From Neelides folsomi (lineage: Eukaryota; Arthropoda; Collembola; Neelipleona; Neelidae): a stretch of 64,000 nucleotides of DNA. The notes below the pieces were generated by a model. It made no database searches. It was not told where the DNA came from and was given only the letters and a program-made list of their open reading frames with translations. Shown piece after piece: positions 1 to 12,100 of this stretch (position 1 is its first letter; each line of letters begins with the position of its first letter). The stretch lies in assembly GCA_034687125.1 (NCBI GenBank), contig JAQGBZ010000016.1:186001-250000 (forward strand), written 5' to 3'. A program made the translations under genes and the position numbers.

Positions 1-3000
1 ACTATGTATAGAAATAGAAATACTTTAAGAATCCACTATTAACATTTAACTTGGATATTTTTATTTTTAACAAATATGCTACATCCCAAGCTTTTCTTCA
101 AATGAGGACAATATTTTTTAAATAATACAATTATTACATTTCAATTTTCACTAAACTTGATAAAAATAAATGATATTGATACATCTGATGATTCTATTTT
201 AAGAGATATTCATAGTTGTGAAGATGCATCAAATATGAATTTAAGCATTATAATTATTTCTGTTCAAGTTGGTTTAAAAATTGTATTTAACTTTATCTTC
301 AATAACTTTTGGTATTAAGTAACATGTACCTAATGTATGTTTTGAAACAAACATTTTATATGATTTTTCTTGTTCCTTCCTTTACCTTAAATAATTTACA
401 ATGTGAATTTTTGTTGTTATAATTTAAATTTACACAACCTTAAAATCTACTGATTAATACTTTAAACTGGCAAGTTTTCTCATAAACCTTAGGTTTACTA
501 ATAAATTAATTAAAAACTAATATTTTCTGAAGAGCTCGTTGAATTTGTTATTAATTTTTGTTCGTATTTTTATTAAAATTCCCTTAACAAGAGACTCTTT
601 ATCATTATATGTTTGTGGTTCGAGTCAAGAATACTTTTACAAAAAGTATTAATTTTGTGTTTAAATAAACGCGTTTATATACAGGTTATACTAATCGTAA
701 ATAAGAATCATAAGGGCTTACTCTATATAATATCATTATTTGTAATAAAAATTATATAAATATATTATATATAATCAATTATTTTAGAATGTGTCAATAC
801 AATTTATTTTCGAATGAATATATATTTATATATTTGACTATTGTTTGAACAAAATATTCCTTCCCCTCTATAAAAGATGTAAAAGTAATATTTAGTAAAA
901 TACACATAACTACACATACCTGCAACATCTAATATAAATATGGTAGTAATTGTGAAATTTTGAGCAAACATATTTAATGTTTTAAAATGAAATGATATTT
1001 GATGCTTCAATAAAAATGATTAAATAATATATAATTACATATTTTTGCGTTTTATTTATTTTTTTACAATGTTACATCTATTAGATCTAGACAGAATATT
1101 TACCAAAATGAATCGAATAATGTTAAACCCCCCAAAAATATTTTTAATCCTATCAGTACTCTTCATATTATATTATACATAAATTTTAAATATTTAAATG
1201 TCATTATAGATTATAGCGTTTATAGTAAAATTATGTTGGGGAAATATAACGGCTATATAATACATACATATATATTATGTGTCCTACAGTTCCTACATAG
1301 TTAAAACAAGCTACATGGTATAATAATTAAATTTTATTAGTTGTGATGTGCTGATTCGTTTCTATTTTTAACAATGGGCATTTTTGATTTAGGAACGCTT
1401 AATAGGATTTAGAAAGAAAGTTGATAAATGACAAATATTGAAATTCAATATTATTTCGTAGGAAAGCGATTAGAGTTTAATATGCTAATGAGGAAGATTT
1501 GCTACCCATTTCTCATTAGCTATAAGAGCAAAGTTTAGTGAGAGAAACTTTCAAATCTTTGTTTAGCACTTTACCATTATTCACTACGTGTTGATCAATA
1601 TTTGCTGAACAATTGTACAAGCAAATCGTACTCCATGAGGAAGAATCTGGAGGTTGGATTTCATACATTTAATTTATATTTGTAAAGATATCTCCGTATT
1701 AATTCATATATTGCATCCTTTAAACTTTGTAATTCAAAAATACCTGGCTTTCTCTTTCCGAGCCTCTCACCTCATCTTTTCTTCATTAGTCATTTAGCAA
1801 GTCCATATCTTTCAGTTGGTAAATAACACCGGCAAAAATTTCCCTTCTATGGTCTCAGTCGACATTAGATTATTTTTCACAATTGGGCACAGAAGTTAAA
1901 TATCATCTCCTATTGTAAAAGCATAAAAAATATACAAGAGGCATTGAAATCTTATTTCTCTTAGATATACTTATATTAGTATTCTATTTCTTTATAACTA
2001 TTAACTAGGCATCATACCTTACTTATTATTATCCTTAATCAATTTACTTTGAAATCTTTTTTATATATCTCTCAACTTTTTGATTCATTTCTTTAATTTC
2101 AATATCCGCTTCACATATTTTTCGTGTTTGGGATTATATCATATTCACTTTCTTTTTTCTTCATCTTTTTCCTTAAACGATTCACTTAGAATTATTGTGC
2201 ATTTCATAATTTAAGAAAAGTAATTGCTACACACTTTCCTTGGTTGATGAGAAAATGTCGGAAATTCCCACAGTGGAACAAATTAATTTAAGATTTATTC
2301 AAGATCTTGCGGACGTCTAAAATCGTCAAATTAGTTCTAAGTTATAAAAAGCATATCATTTATGTATAGCATGGAGTGGAACAATCAACGTTTGCACAAC
2401 TCTTGTATGTTATACACTTTTGTGTATTTATTAAAGTCAAACGTTATTTTATTACCAAGAGGTATGTATGTAGTTTCTGTAGGTATAAAAAAAATGTGGA
2501 GATTCTCCTTTGATTAAATAGGGAAGTCCGTGAAATATTTGAGTTTGAAGGGAAGAAAAAGAGATTCTTCCGTTCCCCTTTCATTCGCCGAGATTGAATT
2601 TGAGAATGAGATAAATCAACAATGAGAGTATGTACAGCTACATGAAGTAAAGTGTGTATGTAGGTTCAGCATCAATAAAGATGATTTATTCACAATTAAC
2701 GACGTGGCTCACAATGGCGGCGAGCATTTACTTTTTTCTCCACCTTAAGGCCATTTTGACCATTTTTTGAAATTAACTCCATAATGTGGTGAATAGGAAG
2801 AGATGGCGAGGGATAAGAGAAGCCAAAAGCCTCATTCAATATATTTAACGCGACTAGCGAGATAGAATCTCTTTCGAATGTCAAGAGCCTAAATTAGAAC
2901 AACCTCTCCTGTCTTGGCACTGATTGAGCCTTTGGGTCTCTCAATCAAGAAATCTATCGTGTCTCAATTCATTTAGATGTCTTTTAAATGGCCTGGGCTC

Positions 3001-3615
3001 TTTTGTTACTTCCATGTTGTTGAATTCCATGAATACGGCATCGCATTTACACGACTCGTAATTACAATTAGTTGAGGAATAACATCGGCACAAGCTCACA
3101 ACCACCTGTGGAATTCTGATCTTATCAAAGTTGCTTCTGTTCCTTGATAGACCTTTTTAATCAAACTGAAATTTGCTGGATAGTCAAAATACATCCAAGT
3201 TGAATTCGTTTATACCTATTATATTTACTTTAATGTTAGTTTATACAGTATGCTATAAAATATACAACATAATAAATATATCGTTTTATAATAAAGTAAA
3301 CATATTTTAGAAATGTAGGTATTAGAAATTTGCGTATATTTCCTTACCTTTTTATAATTGTTTTGTTTTTTCAGCTAAAATTATCAGATTTACTCATATG
3401 ATTTTGCATTCATTAAGTCAATCAAAATATGTTTAGTATGATTTTGATATTTGTCTGTTCGTTTGTATGGAAAAAATTTAAGCGTTCTTCTCATTGCAAT
3501 CTTCTTCCGAATTGAATTGACAGAATATAAAAGAACGAATCGCCATTTTAACTGTTCTTTCTCCAACTATTGTTTCGATTTTTACAAATAAATATATCCA
3601 TGTCTGAGGATTTAG
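1..3615. other. AT-rich non-coding region
   Basis: Very AT-rich DNA with stop codons in all frames. I see no exon with paired splice sites and no RNA gene. The longest open frames are about 60-70 codons of low-complexity residues, as expected by chance. A slightly G+C-richer patch near 2.5-3.1 kb holds no recognisable peptide. Confidence 0.6.
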
Positions 3616-3623
3616 CTTATAAT

Positions 3624-4396
3624 TAGAGCCCGGATTCATATGCATTTGCATATCGCGTGCATATCATGCATATTTTGCATATTTTTCATATATTGGAAAA
3701 TTTTGCATATCATGCATATATGCTTAGTTTTTCCCAATTTATTTAAAAAATAGTTCATTTTAAGTATAAAATATTAAGTTTTCGATAAAATCGCAAGATT
3801 TACTAATGTAATTAGTAGTTTTTAGGAGAAATCAAATATATTTTAGCAAGTAATAATGATCATAAACACGAAATTGTTCGTATTTCAATCGTTCTAGCTT
3901 TATCCACACATTCACACATCGCCTATTATTATATACAATATCTAATTAATGCACTATTTGCTAAACAAGTGCATACGGAGTATCTTATGCTGGAATATTC
4001 AAATGTGGAAATTTCTTTTCTTTTTTAAATATAAAAATTTGAGAAATCTTATGAATCCCCTTAATTAAAATTGGTTTAATATGTAGTTGCTTGTTTTCAT
4101 TTTAAGAAATACACAACTGTTACAAATAATTTGAAATAATGTACATATACTGATATACAGTATATCTTTCCCTAAGACACGAAAGTTATACAATTTAACA
4201 CATAGAGACGCATTTGATTACTAATTCTTCCTTAATCGTCTAGATTATTAATTTAAATTTTAAATATTTTAAATATTATATAAAACGTTAAAAAACGTTA
4301 ATATTTGATATGCATATCGTGCATATTTCGGTGTTTTTGGCGTGCATATTGCATACGTATATTGGGGTTTTAGCTTGCATATAAATCCGGGCTATA
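3624..4396. mobile_element. Non-autonomous hAT-like MITE (773 bp)
   Basis: A complete element with near-perfect terminal inverted repeats. The left end reads TAGAGCCCGGATTCATATGC and the right end, in reverse complement, TATAGCCCGGATTTATATGC. It is flanked by an exact 8-bp duplication, CTTATAAT, at 3616-3623 and 4397-4404. An 8-bp target duplication and a TAG-type end fit the hAT superfamily. The first 110 and last 90 bases are packed with GCATAT/ATGCATAT subterminal motifs on both sides, the usual place for transposase binding. There is no coding capacity inside, so it must have been moved by a transposase supplied elsewhere. The nearly intact ends suggest a fairly recent insertion. Confidence 0.88.
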
Positions 4397-4404
4397 CTTA
4401 TAAT

Positions 4405-7297
4405 CTTTAATCGATTAGAGGATTGATTCATCTTCTAAAAGCGTCAAGTTGAAACCAATAAGGCTATAAATTTTTCTCCTTGTTTAACATGGGTTACATG
4501 GGTAAGAAGAAGGTTTAATGAATATGTGGGTCTTTGGACTGGAGGTTCGATTGGCCAAGGCATATGGAGTATATTAGGTGAGCGTACAGGTTTGATGTAA
4601 TTAAGCGAGTTCAATAGATGCATGACAAGTTGGGGGATTAGTGGAAATGTGGATATGAGGAATATGAAAAAGGAGATTTATCCCTCTTGTGATTTCAAGT
4701 GGTCGTGGAGTCGTTCTCGACAAGGCATATGAATTACTACTTTGTTACAGGCTTGTGCGTATACTATATATTAAATATTTCCGAGGATGAACCGAAAGGA
4801 GCACAGGAGTGTGAGCATTAGTATTCATTTGGAGGGCCGCAGAGTTCTCTCACCAGTAGGTGGGATAAAGTAATGATGATGATGACCACTCCTTCCCTCA
4901 TGTGGGTCACGAGGTCGAGCAACTTGACGATCAAGTTGATACCTTCAGGCTCTCGCAATTCAAGATTATGATTCCAAGGCATCGTTGCAGGAGCCTTCCA
5001 AGATCCAATTCATCCGAACCTCAGCGTCAACCCCGATCCTTTGATCCTCCTTTCATCATCATTTGGGGAAGGTTGGAGCACATTGGGCAAGTCCCTCCAT
5101 GGAGAGACCAATTGGTGTTCCCTACAGAGGAAAATTCCCAAACCTGTGCATTTACATATCGCCAAGATCCAAGGGGGTGAAAAGTAGGTTGCGGATTAAA
5201 TTGTTCCATAAAGTTTACATAAAGGATCAAAAACCCTCCATTAGAAGATCATCAAAGGAGCTTAGGAAATATAATGAAACATTTTTCCAAAGCCAACCAT
5301 AAATCTTCATTTGAGAAATTCGTGCATTGTGATGGGGGACGAGTAATTATGGAATTTGCCTCGGCTTAGCGTTTTCTCTCCTTCTAAATTGTTTCGACTC
5401 TGAAACGGGGAGGTGAAGGAACAATATGCTTGTGCGTAACCCTTGCGCAAATATTTATCCTTGTCAAATATTGAATCATTGTAACCATTATGAGCAAATG
5501 TAAACATTCCACCAAAATCTTTTTTTCTAAATGATGGGACACACAGAAGAAATGGTATGGCGTCTCTTTCGTCCCGATGGAAAAGTAAACATAAGCCTGA
5601 AAGGGAGAAATGGTTTACTAAGAAAAATATGATTCGAGAAATTGGTGATGAAATTGAGCGCATTTGTCTCTTTGGATTTGATTGGAATTCCCCCTTCAGG
5701 TGTGGAACGACTTGACTTTCCTCAGCCCGTGACAGGTCGTAGATGAAGAAAAAGAAAAACTTGTTAATATTATTAATGCGCCATTGAATTGTCTTGAATG
5801 CGAGGAAGTTCATTAGGGTGAAATGACTTTTTCCCATTCAGCCCTCCTTTTTTTATCAAATAAGTAAAAGGATGGGAATTGGAAAAATGTGGATTAAAAG
5901 TAGATGAAAGAAATCTACGGGACTTGTAATTTCCCCTCATTGAGAAAAGGTCAAAGGAGAGGAAAATCATAAAGAAAATTTAATTTTATACAATTTAATT
6001 TTGTTAATTGAGGCAGATTCAGCTTCCCTTCAGACTCATAAGGAAGAAAGATGTGGAGGTTTTGAGTTTTTTACAGTTAGGAATATTCCCTGTTCCTCAT
6101 TCATCTGCTTTAACTCCTTGTGAATGAGTTCAATTGGGAAGTCCAATTCCCCACATATATATGTATTCCCAACGATCACTGACCAACTCGATTCATCTCC
6201 TTCCAATGTTCAAACAGGATCTCATCAACTTTCATTCACAAAGGAAAAAATTCTCTCAACAAATGACGATAAGAAATGATTTTTTTATTTGGAGCATTAA
6301 TTGAGCTCTCAAAGCTTATTCGATACATGGAGTAAATATTGAGCGAGGATTAAACATACTATAATTAAAACTAAAAAAATAACGCCTAAAATCTAAGTTT
6401 TTTTATATTAATAATAATATAACTCGCGAATAGAAATAATTAATTAAGAAATACAAACACAAAGTTTTTTATAAAATATAAAAATAACAATAGTAATTAA
6501 TGTATTTCAATCACTTTCAAAGTGTGTTTTAGCACTCGTTGACTGTTGAAGAAGCCGATGCACTAGGGACTCTCGCGTAACATACAAGAATTATCCTTAA
6601 TAATAAAATAATGATAAAATTCCTCAAAAGTTAAATCCTACACAAATGATTCTGCTAATTGTTTTCCTTCCAGACTGTTTCTTAATTAGTAACAAAAGGT
6701 GATTATAATAATACATTGTTGGGAAAGGGTGGTTCAACACATGGAGAGTCAATAATAATATTTAATTACTGTGAAATGAATTGTGGAGAAAGAAGGACTT
6801 CGTGTTCAAGAAGCAGCTGTCATGAAAAATGACTTGAGTGAGGAAGATTCATTTTCGCCTTGGTTCATCAGTCGATTCCTTAGAAAATACACGGACGGTT
6901 TTTGACAGAGGGACAGAAAGGTTGACCTTTTGAGGTGCGACCAAAACAAGGCGAGAAAACAAAGGTTTCTCTCAGCATCGAAGGAGAAGTAAAAGGAAGA
7001 AGCACCGTGTCGTCCCCACGAAGATTCAAATTGTGTCTCCATTATTCATTCGGCATTCATGGCACAAATTCCTCGACGTTCAAAACTCATTTATGGCTCG
7101 GTTCTCTTTTTATGTCGGCGGGAACTCGGGGGGTATGCGAGGAAATGGAAGTTTCGGACACAGAAATATTTAAATGTACGTAAAGAGCAGCAAAACAACT
7201 AATATTTTTTATGTGTTTACTTATTCAACAATGGAGATTTGACCAACTCACTCCCACACTTCACTCGTTGCACATCGCGGAGTCTCAAATTCCGGAA
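4405..7297. other. Intergenic region, no supported gene
   Basis: Mixed AT-rich and moderately G+C-rich DNA. Open frames at 5307-5837 (minus, 176 codons) and 4902-5302 (plus and minus) overlap each other, lack known motifs, and one contains a run of Phe codons. I read them as chance frames. The part next to 7298 probably includes the 3' UTR of the minus-strand PTB gene; its polyadenylation site was not identified. Confidence 0.5.
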
Positions 7298-9161
7298 TTA
7301 AACCATTTGGACTGTCGCCCATGCATTGAATGTCACTTTTTTGCTTGACTTCCTCTTTCGCCCGTTCTCGGACCCAGGGCCCCACATTCCATTCAATTTT
7401 GGCACTACATTGTTGCGGAAATTTCTCTTGAACCTCTGGGAAAGTGTGGCCCACATCCCATCCTGACGGCCGGAGTCTCTAAGAAGGATCTTGGCAGTTC
7501 CTTTTGACCCGAATGCCGGCGTTCGACCTCCGCCGCGGAACCGGCTCTTACCGATGGTTGAAAGGCTCTTAGTTCCTTGTTGGGCTTCTGAGAGTTCCAG
7601 CCAGGAAGAGAAAGGAACCAGAAGTCGCCCATTGGAAAATCCAACCATCCCCGAAGACCCGCCCGGGTAAGGAGCAAGAAAATTCATTGACCTTTGATAG
7701 GGAGCGAAGGTGGAGGTAGTGCGGCCCATGACGTGATAAAGGTACGACTCTTTCGGATAGCTGTTCTTCCCCTTTCCAACATTCTCCGTTTTGAGAGGGA
7801 CGAGGAGAACGGGTCGCTTGGGCGGTTTGTATTTCCTCGTCGGCGATGGCCGGACATCCTGCACTGTGCTCTCATCTTCCTCGCTCTCTTCCTCCGACTC
7901 TTCCTCTTCCTTCCGCCCATCATACACTTCCCTGTCCACTGGCGGAGGAATGGAGAAGAAGTCGAGGGACTTTGGGTGATGGCTCATCCGTCCTCGTCCT
8001 TCTACAGTGGACCGCAAAGAACCGAAGGGCTCCTCAGTCGCCGTCCTCCCCAGGATCGGGTTCATTTTAAACTTGACGGGCTTGAGCGTGAGTCGGAGGT
8101 TCCTGTAGGTTGTGAAGAGCGACTCGGCCTCCACTCGGGTGCGGAAGTGAATCACGAGGGCTACCATCTTGGAGAGATGCCGAAGAACCCAGACCAGAGT
8201 GGAGGAATGGACGGGGTCACAATGGCAAAAAACGACGTCTTCGATGGGATATGACTGGAATGAGGAAGAATTGGACAGCGGCTCCCAGTACGGAGATCGC
8301 TCGCCCGGCACACAAAACTCGTCCGAATCTGAGCCGTTCCCCGAGGACGAGTTGTTGTCATCTGATGCCACCCGGAGACCCGTGGAGCTGGAAATGCTCA
8401 AACTGTCGGTGGCTGGCGGAGTGAGAGAAAATCCTTGGGCTTCGCCATCGATCTCCTTTTCCTCCTTGGAAATGTCGAGGTCGTCGATGAGAACGGAAAG
8501 GTCGAGCTCCACAGCGTTGACCTTCACGGACCTCACCGACTCACAGTCGGACTCGAATCCTTCGTCGCTGGATGATTTCATTCCTGGAGATGTGAGACGC
8601 AGCCCGCGGTCCGACACTTCCACAGTGTACCTTTTCACATTAACATTCGTTCAATCAGAAAACCACGGTCTCAAGCTATTAAAATTCATCCTTCGCATGG
8701 AATGTCATTCTCATCATTATCATTAGGAATGGAAAAACTATGGTTAAATCAATGATGAACGCTTTAAAATACTTAAAAAAATAATTGGCTGGATTTTATA
8801 TCATCCATTTTAAAATTTTAATTGATTATTGTATTCAATGGGAAATTCTAATACCGTTGAAATCATGTAGAGAAAAACACCTATTTATTGTTTACTTTTA
8901 TAAAGTAAAGTAGATGTTTATCTTTATAGATTTGTTTATTTGACTTCTGCAAGGTTTCCAAAACATTTTTGCAAAAAGGGCAAATGGGGATTGAAAAAAC
9001 TAATCTTACATGTTTGCCTCGGAGAACTTTCCATTCTTCTTCCTTATATCGGCAGGGTGGTATTTCTGAACGAGGGTCTCAACGAGGCTGCCGAGGATTT
9101 CGGATCGTATCGCCCCATCCAACTGAACCTTCCCAAGTAGGAAGCCGGTGAAATGAGACAT
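7298..9161 (-). CDS. PTB/PID-domain adaptor protein with split PTB domain (gene 1)
   Basis: Two coding exons join in phase on the minus strand: 9161-9010 (donor GTAAGA) and 8630-7298 (acceptor AAAAG), giving 494 aa from the ATG at 9161. The first exon carries the start of a phosphotyrosine-binding (PTB/PID) fold (FLLGKVQLDGAIRSEILGSL), and the second resumes with YTVEVSDRGLRLTSP. About 110 residues of Ser/Asp/Glu-rich sequence (residues 66-177) then separate this from the rest of the domain (YPIEDVVFCHCDP through VALVIHFRTRVEAESLF, about 178-225). A Glu/Ser run follows near residue 290. The C terminus is basic and ends KKVTFNAWATVQMV, which contains a KVxF-type protein phosphatase 1 docking motif. 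PTB proteins are cytoplasmic scaffolds that bind NPxY-like tails; this one's partner is unknown. An acceptor-like TTTGCAG precedes 9168, so an upstream coding exon is possible (candidate at 20548-20612). The domain layout faintly recalls FAM43, but I do not assign a symbol. The two-exon join is solid; the N terminus is open. Confidence 0.8.
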
Positions 9162-9168
9162 GCTCGAC

Positions 9169-12100
9169 CTGCAAACACCAAAAGATTCTCATATGAGATT
9201 TAATAAAGATATATAATATGTATTTATGTATAGATATATATGTACCAACATTTTGAAATATGGGGAAAAATCTTTTGGAGAAACGTAACAGGACTGGGGA
9301 TGATCTGGGCATTAGCTACCATGGTATATTATTACATTATTTAACTAACCCTAATTTTAAGTTTGACATGAGCTTTGAATCAGTATTTACTAATGTCATT
9401 TACTATAGGTATGTACACATATGTAGTTATGTATGTATGGGGAAACTTTATCATAAAGCCACCGTCGAAGAATCCCATTAAGTAATTCCTAATCTTTCCT
9501 TACAATTTGCTCCTTAAGATTCCGACCGTTGGCTATCGTTAGTTGCACATTGAGAAGTTCAGGTCCGTCATGGAGGATTTTAAAGAAATTTAAGAACCGC
9601 AGCAGCTCAAAGGATCTCTCAGTAAGTCAGATGATTTTTTTGCTCCAATTTCACTTCCCTCTACGCTTTGTTGACTCTCTTTTTCGTGTAATTTCCGTTA
9701 GTTTGAACTTGTAATTTTTGGGGCCAAGACTCGAGAATTTCACAGATTATTTCATAACTTGGGAATTAAAAGGAGTTTCCTTCCGAACGTCTTGATGAAT
9801 CGCCGCCAATTAAAATACTACGGACGTGCGTCAATCAACTCGCGTGTGCCGCCGCTTCAATTACTTTCCAAAATTATCTAATTATTACACTTGTTCCAAC
9901 CGCTGCACTTTGTAGCTTGAAATATTTCCTTCATATATTTATTCTTCCTCATCAGGGCCTCCATGGCGAATTGAGTGAACTAGCTAACTGTTCACCCAAA
10001 TCCACTCCGCACTCCCAATGTATTCTCCTCGCAAGTCCAATTACACACAACATTCCATTATTAAAAAACAACCCGTCTGCTTTGATCTTCCTTTGCTTAC
10101 ATTTCTATATCAACATGCCCAGGACAACAATGAGCGTAATGATGAAGAGGATTTTTTATTCCTCAGTTATTGGGCCGCCAATGGTTGAAGACTCAATCAA
10201 GAGTGAAAAGGCCCATTTGGAGATTCATTCATTCATTCCTCAAACTAAATACATATAACCTAATTAGAATAACATGATATTTCGCCTTGGTCACATTTCG
10301 CTCATAGACCAAATGGCAATTCTTGCCCATATTTAAAAAGTAAATATAACTGATTGTTGGCTAAATTTATAACTACACCTTATTTATATGTTTAAGTACA
10401 GATCCGTTCCTTCCCTCATTACAATAAAAGCTTTTCAAATCTTATTTACTATACATATAAAATATAACAACCCAAATAACTGTCAAGGAACCTGAGCCCA
10501 ATCATCCTGTGCACCTGAGAACACTCTAAACGGCACTACACATAAATGCATATTAACAATAATTGTGAAATTGGAACTTCTCAAAGAAAGTTTTCACACA
10601 TCCAGCCAAAGGCATTTGTGCAGACGGGCATTTTGAAGAACTTTAACATTTAAAGAGTTTCTATTATGGGGATTTGAAGGGCCCTTCCCCTTGTTTACTT
10701 CTCCATTGGGTTCAATTGGCCCGACCTCAGCCTGCAGTTATGCCAAGGTGAGCCAAAGGAAATTTTCTCTATTTTCTGTAAAGGCTAAAATTAAAAATAA
10801 ACGTTTTTAGCCTTCTAAAAGGTAAAATTTTCAAATCCTCCAAACTCTCACCTTCTTCTTTAAATATATACTTAATTCCACTTCCATGTCATTTAGCTTT
10901 TTTCGAGCAATCAAATATTTATTTATCTCGCACCACAAAAAGGCAAATTTCAAGGATTCAAAATTACACATAATTTTAAATATTTCCTTTATGATAAATA
11001 ATTTGGTTCATATTGCGTATTGTGTATGTAGATACATATAATGATTTGCTTAAAGATTTTCCGAGCACTTCCACAATTCACGTGAACTCCATTATCTTAT
11101 TTAAAATATTTTTCATTTCCTCGTAGTTAAGTGATCAAATTGATTGAGTAAAGTTTTATTGAAGGCATTTGAATGATTATATTCATAAAGTGAGTGAGCA
11201 AACAAATATTCTCATCCAATTCCAATTGGAGTTGAACCACAAAGTTGATTAAGGATAGGAAACAAGACAATTTCCTAGTTGACTCAGAATTTCCTTGTTT
11301 CAATTTCCCAGCTTTAATAGATTACCCCTTGAATGAAAAGGAACTGATTAAATAATATTTAATATCCTGTGCTTAATCAAAAGCCTACAATGAACTCGGA
11401 AGAAGCAACAATTACCCCAATGACAATATGAATATTAAATAGCCAAAGTATGTTACAACTCATAATTCCTATTATCATAAATAATGTAAAAAACAAATAA
11501 TAAATATAGAACTCTGTCCTTATTATTTCCATTTCTCCATTTACACTTTCGAGCCCAGGGAATCAGAATGTACACAATATGCAGGTCTCGGTTGATGTGG
11601 GTCAAGAATTCAATTTTTTGTGTTGTTAATTACCTTGAGTTGCAAGCAGGGTTTCCTTAATATTGTTGGTGGAGTGGGGGTCAGGGGACACGTCACTTTA
11701 GCAGGGCAAATGCCCGGCGTTTGTCGATCGGCGGCCTCATCGCGGACCAACCAGGGTTTTTAACAATTGGGATATTGAGGACCGCAGATCGTATACACCT
11801 GTTGGATCAAAGGGTGGCTGAGGAATAAAGGAGGAGAAGAGATGTGAGCCACCTTCTCTTGGACCGAACCCCCTATGAAGCCCTTCGCTACGTGCCCATC
11901 ATAAATCTCTCATAGACCGGATCAAAGTAGGCTACTGAGCGAACACACAACAGCCTTTGTCTCCCCTCCGTGATGAAGCCAGGTAAGGATAAATGGGGGA
12001 TTTTTTACATTAGCATATGACCACGACGGCAGCCTCATCCCTATGAAGACGTTCAACAACCATCGTAGCCTAGTTACGAACCCTCATTAATTAGGAGCTA

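Noticed and set aside
5307-5837. 176-codon minus-strand frame
   Set aside because: Low complexity (Phe run), no family resemblance and no supporting splice or promoter context.
7694-8726. 186- and 185-codon plus-strand frames
   Set aside because: Antisense to PTB gene 1 exon 2, which has the recognisable domain and splice sites.
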